A stretch of DNA of 64,000 bases, from assembly GCA_026413255.1 (NCBI GenBank), contig JAOCZO010000018.1, positions 186,001-250,000 on the forward strand. Direction: 5' to 3'. Both the position numbers and the translations under genes were made by a program. The first letter of the stretch is position 1; each line of letters begins with the position of its first letter. The stretch is from Fereydounia khargensis (taxonomy: Eukaryota > Basidiomycota > Ustilaginomycetes > Urocystidales > Fereydouniaceae). This document shows, piece after piece, positions 23,585 to 32,388 of the stretch. The notes under the pieces were generated by a model, which made no database searches, was not told the origin of the DNA, and saw only the letters and a list, made by a program, of their open reading frames with translations.

Positions 23585-23935
23585 CATTTTGAGATTGAGG
23601 CCTGGGCTGACAATGAGACTCTGCGTGACTCTAGCTCGGACTTGGCGATGCAGATCCAGGCTGATGTGCTTGGCATTTCGATTGATCGGCCAGAGATGCG
23701 CGAGTCGACTGCGCTTGGATCGGCGCTTTTGGCGGGAGCAGCGGTGGGCCTGTTTGGGTGGGACCTGGAGAAGCCCTGGACGCTGGACAAGGTGAACACG
23801 CTTGGCGTGCACACATTCAAACCCAAGATTGGCGATGAGAAGCGCATCGAGCTGGCGCGTGGATGGGACAGGGCGGTGGAGCGTGCCAAGGGCTGGTACG
23901 ATATCCCCGAGGTGAGGCCGGACGCTGTGCCGTAA
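21931..23935 (+). CDS. GUT1: Glycerol kinase
   Basis: FGGY-family kinase converting glycerol to glycerol 3-phosphate, the entry step of glycerol use. Six exons: 21931-21942, 22017-22091, 22189-22198 (10 nt), 22269-23281, 23378-23523 and 23635-23935, giving 518 residues. Motifs: [32 protein letters not shown] rebuilt across the microexon, [51 protein letters not shown], and the FGGY signature region [15 protein letters not shown] rebuilt across intron 5. Intron 5 holds a CAG triplet run starting 7 nt after the donor. All phases close. The first exon codes only MPDL. Confidence 0.97.
23531..23583 (+). repeat. CAG triplet microsatellite in glycerol kinase intron 5
   Basis: About 17 uninterrupted CAG units lie between donor GTGAGTGG (23524) and the rest of the 111-nt intron. 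Each unit is itself an AG acceptor-like dinucleotide, though all lie too near the donor to be used. Confidence 0.95.
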
Positions 23936-24175
23936 GGTGCTCGAGTATCAAGATATACAGTAGTAGCTGCAATGGATATACCTTGTCACCCTCTGTGTCA
24001 CGTGCGGGCATGCTCTCGTATACTGTAATCAGAGCTGAGCTTGCTTGGCCTCCACCTTTTTTTGACGGACGAGCTGCAGTACTGTACGTTACGGCACAGC
24101 TGGCACGGCTACTACCACACGCCTTTTCCTTGAACTTCCTTGCTTCTTGTCCACCAAATCTCAGAACACGGGAGC
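23936..24175. other. Intergenic spacer with palindrome
   Basis: Spacer of 240 nt between co-directional genes. Contains CAGTACTGTACGTTACGG at 24077-24094. Confidence 0.5.
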
Positions 24176-25819
24176 ATGTCAGCAGCCTCGATACGAACGC
24201 GTCCGGGCATTTCGACACTGCGGTACCTGGGCACCAGCTCGGTGCGCTGCGCCGGTGGCAAGGCACGGACAGGGACGGGGACGGGGACGGAGCCAGGGCC
24301 AGGGCTAACGGGGTCCTCCAAGCTGTATGCGGATGCAGCCGCAGAAGAAGGCGACGGGACTGCTGGCGCACGGTTCGCGGACCCGAACGACGCGGTGTGG
24401 ACAGGCGAGGAGCGCGTGCAGGATACGGTGCTGCGCATGCTCATGGACAAGTACAAGCCGCTCCGAGTGCACACGCACACCCCGGTCCAAGACAAGCTCC
24501 AGTCTGTCCAGCAGCCACAGCAGCCTGGTCCTGCACCCCAGTCTTGGCCCCACCCCAAGCCCCAGCCCCAGCCCCAGCCCCAGCACGAGGACGGACGCCG
24601 ACTGCCCAAGACACCAGACAACAAGCCCTGGCGCGCCGTGTACGTCCAGCCTGCCGTGCTGGGCAACGCCGGCCCAACGCCCAGCGTGCACTACGGCAAA
24701 CTGCTACAGCCCAAGTCGGCAGCGCAAAAGCTCAAGGACGCCGGCATCAAGCTGCCCCTCGATGATGCCAAGGTAAGTTGCCCCCCCATCCCACAAACGA
24801 CGACGACGACCCGAGACGAGGAGAGATTCACGCGTTCCCGTTCCCGTTCAGGCCATGAGACAGATCCGCGAGGGCGTCAAAAAGATGGAGCGGATAGGCA
24901 AGATTGAGCGTGCGCGGGACGGCGTGCTCGACTACCGTCTGGGCCACGGCCACGGCAACGGCAACGGCAACGGCAACGGTAACCGCAAGGACAAGGGCAA
25001 GGATGCTGAGATGAGCATGCCCATCGGGAGTGCACGAGGCTGGGGCTCTGTCGTGGAAGAGCGCATCCGGGCTGCGCAGGAAGCCGGTGTGTTTAAGCAC
25101 AACAAGCTGCGTGGCAAGCCGCTTGAGCGCGACATGGACGAGCATAATCCGTTTCTCAACCGTGAGGAGGTGAGTTGGCAGTGCGTCGGGGCATCAACTC
25201 GAGCTAGAGAAAAAAAAAGAAAAGAAAAAGGAAAAAAGAGTCTGACTGGGACGGGGGGTTGTAGTTTTTCATGAACCGCATTGTCAAGCGGCAGGGGGCG
25301 GCGCCTGCGTGGGTGGAGCTGAATGGCGAGTACGAAGCCGAGCTGCGGCTGTTTCGGAGCATGCTCGAGGACCAGTGGACGCGGCGGGCGTCGCGCATGA
25401 TTCTGAGTGGACCGCTGCCGCTGCGGCGCGGGCTGGAGGACGAGTCGCGCAGGGCCGAGGTAGCGCGTAGCTTTCGAGACCGCGAGTGGGCGGCGCAGGA
25501 GCAGGCGTACCATGCGCACGAGGTGGCGCGACTGAACGAGATTGTGCGGCGCCACAACCACCTGGCGCCCTTCTTTGCGCGCAAGGGCCTCTTACAGCTC
25601 GAGCGCGAACTGGACGACATGTACACGCGCGCCGTGCCGCTGCTTGTCGCTCGCATCACGCAGGGCCTGCGTGACTCTGAGGCGACGCGCAGGCAGCAGC
25701 ATCCCCGGGACACGATAGACCAAAGCCAAGGCCAAGGCCAGGGCCAGGGTATCGGCCTGGGCCTGCTACTCGTCCTGCGCAGGACGCTCGAGTGGGCGCG
25801 TGCCAAGATGGGCGTGTAG
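24176..25819 (+). CDS. DNAJC28-like protein with DUF1992 domain, probably mitochondrial
   Basis: A 489-residue protein from exons 24176-24772, 24852-25169 and 25265-25819. The Arg/Ser-rich start ([19 protein letters not shown]) looks like a mitochondrial presequence. The conserved DUF1992 core is [15 protein letters not shown] followed by LRGKPLERD (about residues 285-310) and [19 protein letters not shown], which matches the DnaJ homolog subfamily C member 28 domain. No J domain or HPD motif is present, as in other fungal members. Low-complexity stretches include Pro-Gln repeats (about 24543-24585), Gly-Asn repeats (24955-24982) and Gly-Gln repeats near the C terminus. The C-terminal region, beyond the domain, is helical and Arg-rich. 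The molecular function of DUF1992 proteins is poorly known. Confidence 0.88.
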
Positions 25820-25909
25820 CACAGCGAGAGAGAGAGAGCAAGAATACTTGGACACACGCTCGGCACGAGTGATTGGATGCTTGTTGAGATTGACTGAGGG
25901 TGAGACGGA

Positions 25910-26396
25910 TTACGCTCTCCAGAGGAGAAAGGCAATCTGGCCGAGGTCTGTTTGGACAGACAGTCAGCTCTGCTCCGATTCCCAGTGGTGGTGGTTGTGG
26001 TGGTTGTGGTGGTTGGCTTGTGCTTACAAAAGTAGATAAAGTGCCCTGTCTCTGTTTCGTGAGGCCGTGTGTCAGAAGGGAGAAGAGAGCAAGAGGTAGA
26101 GGGAGAGGGAGAGGACACAACATACCGTGGGTGACGTAGCTACCAAAGTTCTTGCCGACAACCGCGTGCCAGGTAGCGCCAAACTTGGTGTCGAGTGTCC
26201 TCTTGACGTGGGCGGCAATGTCCTTCTCGACCGAGAACTTGGCGAGCGCCTCGGTGGCAATGTCGACGACGGCCTGCTGCATGTCTTCGGACATGTCGAC
26301 GTTCTTGATGATGGCCTTGGGTGCCGCCAACGCAGAAGCCTCAGTGCCGGGGGCGGGGGCGGAGGTGGAAGCGGCTTCGGGCTTGGTGTCAGACAT
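25910..26396 (-). CDS. Dynein light chain LC8
   Basis: Small dimeric hub protein that binds the dynein intermediate chain and many other partners. Exons on the minus strand: 26396-26126, 26051-26028 (24 nt) and 25947-25910, giving 110 residues. Matches: [51 protein letters not shown], then ETGHFIYFY and [11 protein letters not shown] recovered only after splicing. It differs from animal LC8 in an Ala/Pro-rich N-terminal extension of about 25 residues and in Gly for Lys in the HETKHF strand. The gene is convergent with the DNAJC28-like gene (90 nt apart) and divergent from the orphan gene. Confidence 0.96.
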
Positions 26397-26400
26397 GTTG

Positions 26401-26416
26401 GGTACAGTACTGTATG
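26401..26416. promoter_or_regulatory. TACAGTACTGTA palindrome next to LC8 start
   Basis: A perfect 12-bp palindrome five bases upstream of the LC8 ATG (minus strand), so within the probable 5' leader or core promoter. Confidence 0.5.
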
Positions 26417-26501
26417 GTCGAGTGAGATGATGGTGTCGAGAAAAGAAACAAAGAAAAACTGAGCACTGCTGCACTGTATTTTTTAGACTGCGCAACGCAA
26501 C

Positions 26502-26514
26502 AGCAACAGCAACG

Positions 26515-26552
<38 letters not shown>
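26502..26552. repeat. CAACAG hexamer array
   Basis: About eight units with one CAACGG variant, in the LC8 upstream region. Confidence 0.85.
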
Positions 26553-26860
26553 GCACCAGCCAGCCAGTCAGCCAGACAGACAGACAGAGAAGAACAACCC
26601 CAACCCAACACCCCCTTTTTTTTTTTATCAAGACGGCGGCGCGTCTCGCTCTTCTCTACTTGGCGGTGTGCGTCTTCATTCGCGCGAGAGACGGGCAGGA
26701 GCACGGAGCCGGACCCTTTTTTTTTTTTTTTTTTTTTTGGACGCTGACCCTGTGGCGGTGCACGGCCCCACAGATCAGGGTCTGACAGACGCGCCCTTTG
26801 CCACACCACCACCACCACCACCCTCCTTACCACCACCACCACCCCTCCGCACCTGCAACA

Positions 26861-28387
26861 ATGGTGCGTCCGCTCATGAACCCGTCCGTCACATCGGCGG
26901 TGTTCAGGCGCGCCCACCAGTACCAGTCCCGCCTCATCAGACGCTACATACACCGAGCACGCCCACCCCCCATGCGCCACTCCAAGACGCTCAACGTCTT
27001 CTCCCAGCTTGCCGCGCGCATCCATGGTGCCACACGCAACGCGACTGCTGCTAACAAGCACAGAATGCGCATGCTCTTCCGTCGCCCCCTCGCTGTGTTT
27101 CTGCCACAGATCACCGCTGTCCGTCGTGCTGTTCAGCTTCCTCATGGCCCTGTCCGTCACGCCCTCGACGGCACCCTCGGTCGCAAGATTGCACGCAGCC
27201 TCTCGCCCGTCTTCCAGGGCGCCGCCCAGGCATTCACCGCGCTCAAGGCAGCTCCAGCACCAGGCGCCCAGCACTCCTTCGCCTTTGCCCAGCGCATCAA
27301 CCTCTCTCGCCATCCCCTCGTCTCGTTCGCCCGTCCGTCCACGCGCACCGGCTCTGGCTCAGCTGCGTTCGGCCCTCGTCCCACTCCCCTCCCGCGCTCC
27401 CCCTTCCACGGTCCCGGTCTCCAGACCGCCCGCAACTTTTCCTCCAGCTCCCGCGTGTTTGACAACCTTGTTTTTAACGCCCCTCTCGCACTCCGTCTCG
27501 CCGCGGACCAGGCTCAAGAGAAGCGCAAGCACGCCAATGCCCTTGCCCTCCCTCCCCATCTTGCCCCCGCGCACGCACCCAGGCGCACCGCTGCGTTCAT
27601 CACGCCCGCTGTCCAGACTCGCCAGGCCGTTCAGCTCGGACGCCGCGCCTGCGCTGCTCACCCGCACAAGCTCGCTGCCGTCCCCGACCTGACCAAGCCA
27701 AATGCCGAGGCCGAGGCCAAGGCCAAGGCCTCCGCCTCGTTCCCCGTGCCCGCCGCGTCCGCCGCGTCCGCCGCCTCCTCCGTCATCAGCGACTCTGACT
27801 ACTCCGAGCTGCTGTCGACCTACTTTCACTTTCCCGTCTGGACCCCACACGTGCGCCTTACCATCCGTTTTTCCGAGCCGCTCGAAACCATCCTCGGCCA
27901 CCCCCCGCACCGCGGCGCCACCGACCGCCTGTTCGACGCCGCCTTCCTGTCCGAAGCGCACGCCGTTCACGCATTCGAGCAGACGCGCTACCTCAAGGCC
28001 CGCGCCGTCCTGCGTGCCCTCTACGATGCCGGCCTGCTCGACTCGGCCCACATTGACCACTCGGACCAGCGCTACCTGATCACCATACACGGCGCCCAGG
28101 TCCACACTGTCCAGAGCGTGCTCGACGCCCACTGCGCCTTTGCGCACGAGTTTGTACACTGCGAGCAGGTTGCGCTTCCCAGCGGCATGGTCGTCCAGGA
28201 CGACGACGACCACGAGGACGGGCTCGAGCTGCCCCTCTCCCAGGACGAGGTGGACTTGGACTCGGCCCTCGACCAACACGGTGTACTCGTCTCCCCGCCT
28301 TCTTCGGCCGAGCTCAGCTCTGCCCCCGTCACGGACGACGACGACGGCAGTCTCCTCTACGACAGCCGCGAATTTGCTCCTCGCTGA
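26861..28387 (+). CDS. Conserved-looking orphan protein, Arg-rich N terminus
   Basis: A 508-residue single-exon frame; I do not recognise the family. The ATG at 26861 was chosen because upstream in-frame codons only translate a CAC repeat. The first 230 residues are basic, His/Arg-rich and almost free of acidic residues, which resembles a long mitochondrial targeting region (for example SRLIRRYIHRARPPPMRH). A globular part follows an Ala/Lys linker: SDYSELLSTYFHFPVWTPHV through DSAHIDHSDQRYLITIHGAQ (about residues 330-440). The C terminus is acidic (DDDDHEDG, EVDLDSALD). Codon use is strongly third-position C/G, like the neighbouring genes, which supports real coding. Confidence 0.75.
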   Translation: MVRPLMNPSVTSAVFRRAHQYQSRLIRRYIHRARPPPMRHSKTLNVFSQLAARIHGATRNATAANKHRMRMLFRRPLAVFLPQITAVRRAVQLPHGPVRHALDGTLGRKIARSLSPVFQGAAQAFTALKAAPAPGAQHSFAFAQRINLSRHPLVSFARPSTRTGSGSAAFGPRPTPLPRSPFHGPGLQTARNFSSSSRVFDNLVFNAPLALRLAADQAQEKRKHANALALPPHLAPAHAPRRTAAFITPAVQTRQAVQLGRRACAAHPHKLAAVPDLTKPNAEAEAKAKASASFPVPAASAASAASSVISDSDYSELLSTYFHFPVWTPHVRLTIRFSEPLETILGHPPHRGATDRLFDAAFLSEAHAVHAFEQTRYLKARAVLRALYDAGLLDSAHIDHSDQRYLITIHGAQVHTVQSVLDAHCAFAHEFVHCEQVALPSGMVVQDDDDHEDGLELPLSQDEVDLDSALDQHGVLVSPPSSAELSSAPVTDDDDGSLLYDSREFAPR

Positions 28388-28571
28388 ACTCATCCCAGCC
28401 CAGCCAAGCCCCCATTCCGCTCTACAACACCGCTCTTTGACCACATGTATTTATTCCAGCTTCGGTATTCCTCAAGTAACAGTATGTAAAGAGAAAAACG
28501 GAACGAGGGAGGGGCAGAGAAAGGAAAAGTACACTAAAATGACAGTGGGTGGCGGTTGGGGGATGGGGGGT

Positions 28572-30464
28572 TTAGAGGCGTTTCTCGTACGTGTGCTGTG
28601 GGGTGGACTGGATGGCCTCGTGGGATGGGGAGGAGAGGCGTTTTTCGTCGTCGCTGGGACTTTGACTGCGTACGGAAGTGGCGTCGGGGTGGGCCTCGAT
28701 GTCCTCCTCGTACATCTGGTTGCGTTCCATGGCGAGCTGGTGTGCGCGAGCCTCGGCCATGCGCTGGGTCTCGCGTCTTCCCTCGAGGTAGAACTCGATC
28801 TCGTCGTCCGTCATCTGCCAGAAGCGCATGTTGCCGGCCATGATCTTGCGCATCCACGGCGGCAGGATGCTGCGCCAGCCGCGGGTCTCGTCGTTGCCGG
28901 AGACCATGGCCACGCCCCAGGGCTCCTTGACGCTGTCCCAGCCGTCCGGGACCAGGCGACCGCCCGTCGCGCGGATCAGGAGCCACGGCACGGCGTTGAG
29001 CACAATGTACGAGCAGATACCCGCGATGAGGCCGTAGGCAATGTTGTAGAACAGCGGGATGCCCACGATCGTCAGGAACGCCGGAATCGCATCGCCCACA
29101 TACGACCAGTTCACCTGCGCCGTGTTCGAGGCCATCATGGAGCCCACAATCACCAGCGTAGAGCCCGTAGCCCACGAGGGGAGCGAGGCAAAGATAGGCG
29201 CGAAAAAGAGCGAGAGGAAAAACATGAACGACACCACCACACCCGTAATACCCGTCCGCCCGCCCTCGGCGATACCAGAGGCCGACTCGATGAACGCCGT
29301 GTTGGGCGAGCAGCCGAGCAGCGAGCCGATCGAGATAGACAGCGCGTCAGAGCAGTACGCGGCCGACGAGCCCTCAAAGTCACCCGTGCGCGCGTCCATC
29401 AGCCCCGCGTGCGAGGCCATGGCGTACAGCGTACCCGTCGTGTCGAGCAGGTCAATGTACAGGAACGAGATGAGCGCAGCCCAGACCTTGCCCTCGCCGT
29501 ACCCGTTCCAGTCAATGTTCTTGGGCCCGAGCTTGCCGAGACCGTTCCAGTTGACGACCTGCTTAAAATAGTCAAAGCCCGAGTCGCCGAGCGGCGTGCG
29601 GTCAAACATGGTGACCGGCGTGTCACGCGGCCAGGACACGATAGAGACGAGCAGGATACCGATGAGGAAGGCACCCTTAACGCGGTACAGAAGCATGAGC
29701 GCGGTCATGACACCACCGAGGAACACACCGAGCCACACCTTGGGGTCCTGGAGGACGTGCGACTCGCAAAAACCCGTGTCAGGGTCCTTGTACTGGGCGG
29801 GGCAGCCAGCGAGACCGACGAGGTCCGAGGCATCGCCACCGATCACGTTGAGTCCATTGGGACCAAGACCGATAAATGCAAGGTAGAACCCGATACCGGC
29901 GCCGGTGGAGAGCTTGAGCGAGTGCGGGAGCAGACGGGCGAGCCACTGGCGGATACCGAGGATGGAAAGAATGAAAAAGATCCAGCCCTCGAGCCAGACC
30001 GCAGAGAGAGCCTGGCTATAGGGAATGAGACCGGTACCGGCAACACCGACGACGGTAAAGGCAAAGTAGGCATTAACACCGAGACCGGGGGCGAGACCGA
30101 GGGGCATATTGGCGAAGAGGGCCATGCCGAGTGTGGCGACGCAAGCCGACACGGCGGTGGCAAACGTGTAGTCACGCTGGATCTCCGCAACGCAGACCTG
30201 GTAGTCCGGGTTGTTGGCACAGACGGGGTCGTCGGGGAGGTTGGGGCACTCGCAGGGCCCACCGGAGGCGGAGAGGATGGAGGCGTTGACGCTCAGGATG
30301 TAGGCCATGGCGGCGAAGGTGACAACACCGGCTCGGATCTCGGTCAGGAATCGAGAGCCGGCGCGGGAGAGCGGGTGGCCTGACCCATCGAGACGGAAGT
30401 AGTAGCCTACCGGCGAGGTAGCAACGGCACGGTTGACCGTGTTGACCAGCTGCTCGATACCCAT
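28572..30464 (-). CDS. AzgA-type purine (hypoxanthine/adenine/guanine) permease
   Basis: A 630-residue intronless proton-purine symporter of the NCS2-related AzgA family, in the plasma membrane. The start at MGIEQLVNTVN fits the family; upstream in-frame codons are Pro-rich leader. Conserved blocks: VGYYFRLDGSGHPLSRAGS, TEIRAGVVTFAAMAYILSVN, MALFANMPLGLAPGLGVNAY, FIGLGPNGLN, FLYIDLLDTTGTL and GSLLGCSPNTAFIESASGIA, GGRTGITGVV. Ten or more hydrophobic segments follow. The long cytoplasmic tail is charged and carries PWMRKIMAGNMRFW. It is convergent with the orphan gene (184 nt). Confidence 0.95.
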   Translation of the reverse strand: MGIEQLVNTVNRAVATSPVGYYFRLDGSGHPLSRAGSRFLTEIRAGVVTFAAMAYILSVNASILSASGGPCECPNLPDDPVCANNPDYQVCVAEIQRDYTFATAVSACVATLGMALFANMPLGLAPGLGVNAYFAFTVVGVAGTGLIPYSQALSAVWLEGWIFFILSILGIRQWLARLLPHSLKLSTGAGIGFYLAFIGLGPNGLNVIGGDASDLVGLAGCPAQYKDPDTGFCESHVLQDPKVWLGVFLGGVMTALMLLYRVKGAFLIGILLVSIVSWPRDTPVTMFDRTPLGDSGFDYFKQVVNWNGLGKLGPKNIDWNGYGEGKVWAALISFLYIDLLDTTGTLYAMASHAGLMDARTGDFEGSSAAYCSDALSISIGSLLGCSPNTAFIESASGIAEGGRTGITGVVVSFMFFLSLFFAPIFASLPSWATGSTLVIVGSMMASNTAQVNWSYVGDAIPAFLTIVGIPLFYNIAYGLIAGICSYIVLNAVPWLLIRATGGRLVPDGWDSVKEPWGVAMVSGNDETRGWRSILPPWMRKIMAGNMRFWQMTDDEIEFYLEGRRETQRMAEARAHQLAMERNQMYEEDIEAHPDATSVRSQSPSDDEKRLSSPSHEAIQSTPQHTYEKRL

Positions 30465-31038
30465 GATGGTGACGGGAGAGCGCGGCGCGGGGGGGGGGGT
30501 GGGGGAAAGGTAAGGGTGATAGTGGTGAAGGTAGGACCAGAACGGGGGGACGGACGAAGCAGTCGTAGTATTTGGAGCAGGGTTGGCCAATGTGGTTTTA
30601 TTCGCAGAACAAGTGAACAGGTTGGCTAGCTACGACGAGAGGGAGGAGGGCGAGAGGCAGCACGACAGCGGCGGCATGAGAAGCGAGCACAAGAGAAAGA
30701 GGGCAACAGCACATTCGGCAAGGCAGAGACGACAAGTGGGTTCGGATAAGGCGTCCAGCAAGCAGCACGAGCTCAAGCTACCAAGTCGTTCTGTTCGCCT
30801 GCAATCAGCTTGACGGCTGCTATCAAGCGAGGTTTCAGCATGCAGATGCAGTCGAAGGCCAAGGGCGCGTCGCCGCAGAAGGCTTTAGGCTGAAAGACGA
30901 AGCAGAAACATTTTTTTTTCTTCTATTCTTTCTCCTTTGCCTCTGTCTCGCCCTCTGTCTGTGCTTGATCTGCGATGGGGTTCCGACCTGTACGGTAGTT
31001 CGCTAGCAAGCGATTCGCCTTGCCCACTCCAACTACGG

Positions 31039-31064
31039 TTACAGTACAGTACAGTACTGTACTC
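31039..31064. promoter_or_regulatory. Triple TACAGTAC palindrome cluster
   Basis: Three direct ACAGT units followed by the inverted ACTGT half give a long inverted repeat around ACAGTACTGT. About 575 nt upstream of the AzgA start. Confidence 0.45.
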
Positions 31065-31558
31065 GTGATTACAGTACCGTGCTGGGGTCTGTGCGGCACC
31101 GTAACCAATTCTAGATTCAAGCTCAACCAAAGCCAGACCAGACTCCGTAAGGCAAGCCAAGGCAAGGCGTTCTCCGTACGGGTGTGCTTCTTTATCAGCG
31201 GGGCAACCTACACAGTACTGTGGCGTTGGGAGCGAGAGCCAGTGTGGGATTCTTGAATTTTTCTCGTCTCGCTCTCGCTCCATATCCCGTGTCAAGTGGT
31301 TTGGTCAGGGCGAGGGTGGACGCGATAAGGCTGCGTGCGGGCATGTGGTCGGCCAGTCACAGTCAGCCTGCCTCGTTGATCTAGGCCAATGAGATGCGGG
31401 CCAAAGCACAGACACAGACACAGACACAGACGCGGCGGCCCGGAAAAATGCACACCTCGCCGTCTCTCTGCACACGGAGGTTTTCCAGCTTGGTTTCGAT
31501 ACGGTACAGTGCTGAACTGTACTAAGTTACATTAACTTTTTGTAGTTTTCGTTTTTCG

Positions 31559-31583
31559 CAGTACAGTACCGTACCGTACAGTG
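31559..31583. promoter_or_regulatory. GTACAGTACCGTACCGTACAG palindrome
   Basis: Inverted TACAGTAC-like half-sites separated by CGTACCG; variant of the same motif. Confidence 0.4.
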
Positions 31584-32388
31584 ATGCAGCGCCAACGCCC
31601 AGGTCTCAGGTCTCAGACGAGTCGCGAATTCGGTGGCAAGGGTGCCGAAGTGGGTGGTCGTAAGCGAGCGGAGCGTCTGATCCCCCTTTTTTTTCTTTTC
31701 TTTTTTCTCTCCTTTCTTCTTGCGCCCGCGCCAGGCGACAGAACAGGGCCGCGCTAGAAAGAAAATCTGAAAATCGCTTCTGGTTGGCGCACAGTAGCGT
31801 GCACTTGGCCGATCGCCCGCCAGTCCCGATAGAAAAGCCGCGGCCGGGGCTGGCCCCGATCACTGGCGGCAGGGGAGGCCCCGGGGGGGGGGCACCACCA
31901 TCGCCATACACTGTGCTCAAACATGGCGGGGCAGAGGGACGGATACGTACTGGGGAAGGCATTACTGTGTCACAGGGGGTGGCGTATGCAGCAAGCACTG
32001 TTCTGTACCGCATCGCAATCTGTACTAGCTTATCACACGGACAGGCACAGGGTCTCTATCTGTTGCAGATTGACAGCACAAAGCACTGGGGCAACCCAAT
32101 CAGATGCAGACATACCCTCGGACATCGCCGAAGCACAGATGTCACTGCTTTCCTCTTCCTTTCTCCCCGTCTCGCTCGTGCTCGTTACCCCGCACATGCT
32201 ATTTCTAATCCCAGCACACAACCGTCTGTCCAGTCGTCGACACGGGACCATTCACAGTCGCAGTCTGAATCATCTCACCATACTGTAGATACTGTATCGC
32301 TCATTTCCGATACCATTCCTGCTGATACTGATGCCCGCCCCGATACGAATACAAAGACCGCAACATCATGCAGCGAGCAGTTGGTGCG

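Larger units (their letters stand above)
26397..26860. other. Divergent promoter region of LC8 and the orphan gene
   Basis: Contains the TACAGTACTGTA palindrome immediately before the LC8 start (26401-26416), a CAACAG hexamer array (26502-26552), and a T22 tract (26717-26738). Confidence 0.6.
30465..32388. other. Intergenic region rich in palindromes
   Basis: About 1.9 kb without a supported gene. It carries the densest set of TACAGTAC-type sites: 31039-31064, 31070-31083, 31501-31532 and 31559-31583. Other features are a CACAGA run (31407-31428), a G-run (31881-31890) and a T-rich tract near 31688-31710. Open frames are scrambled low-complexity. Confidence 0.6.

Noticed and set aside
26717-26738. 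T22 tract as a Pol III terminator
   Set aside because: No tRNA or box A/B sequence seen on either side.
28140-30383. 747-codon open frame on the plus strand
   Set aside because: Antisense shadow of the AzgA permease; composition is Arg/His/Glu-rich as expected for an antisense frame of a GC-rich membrane protein.
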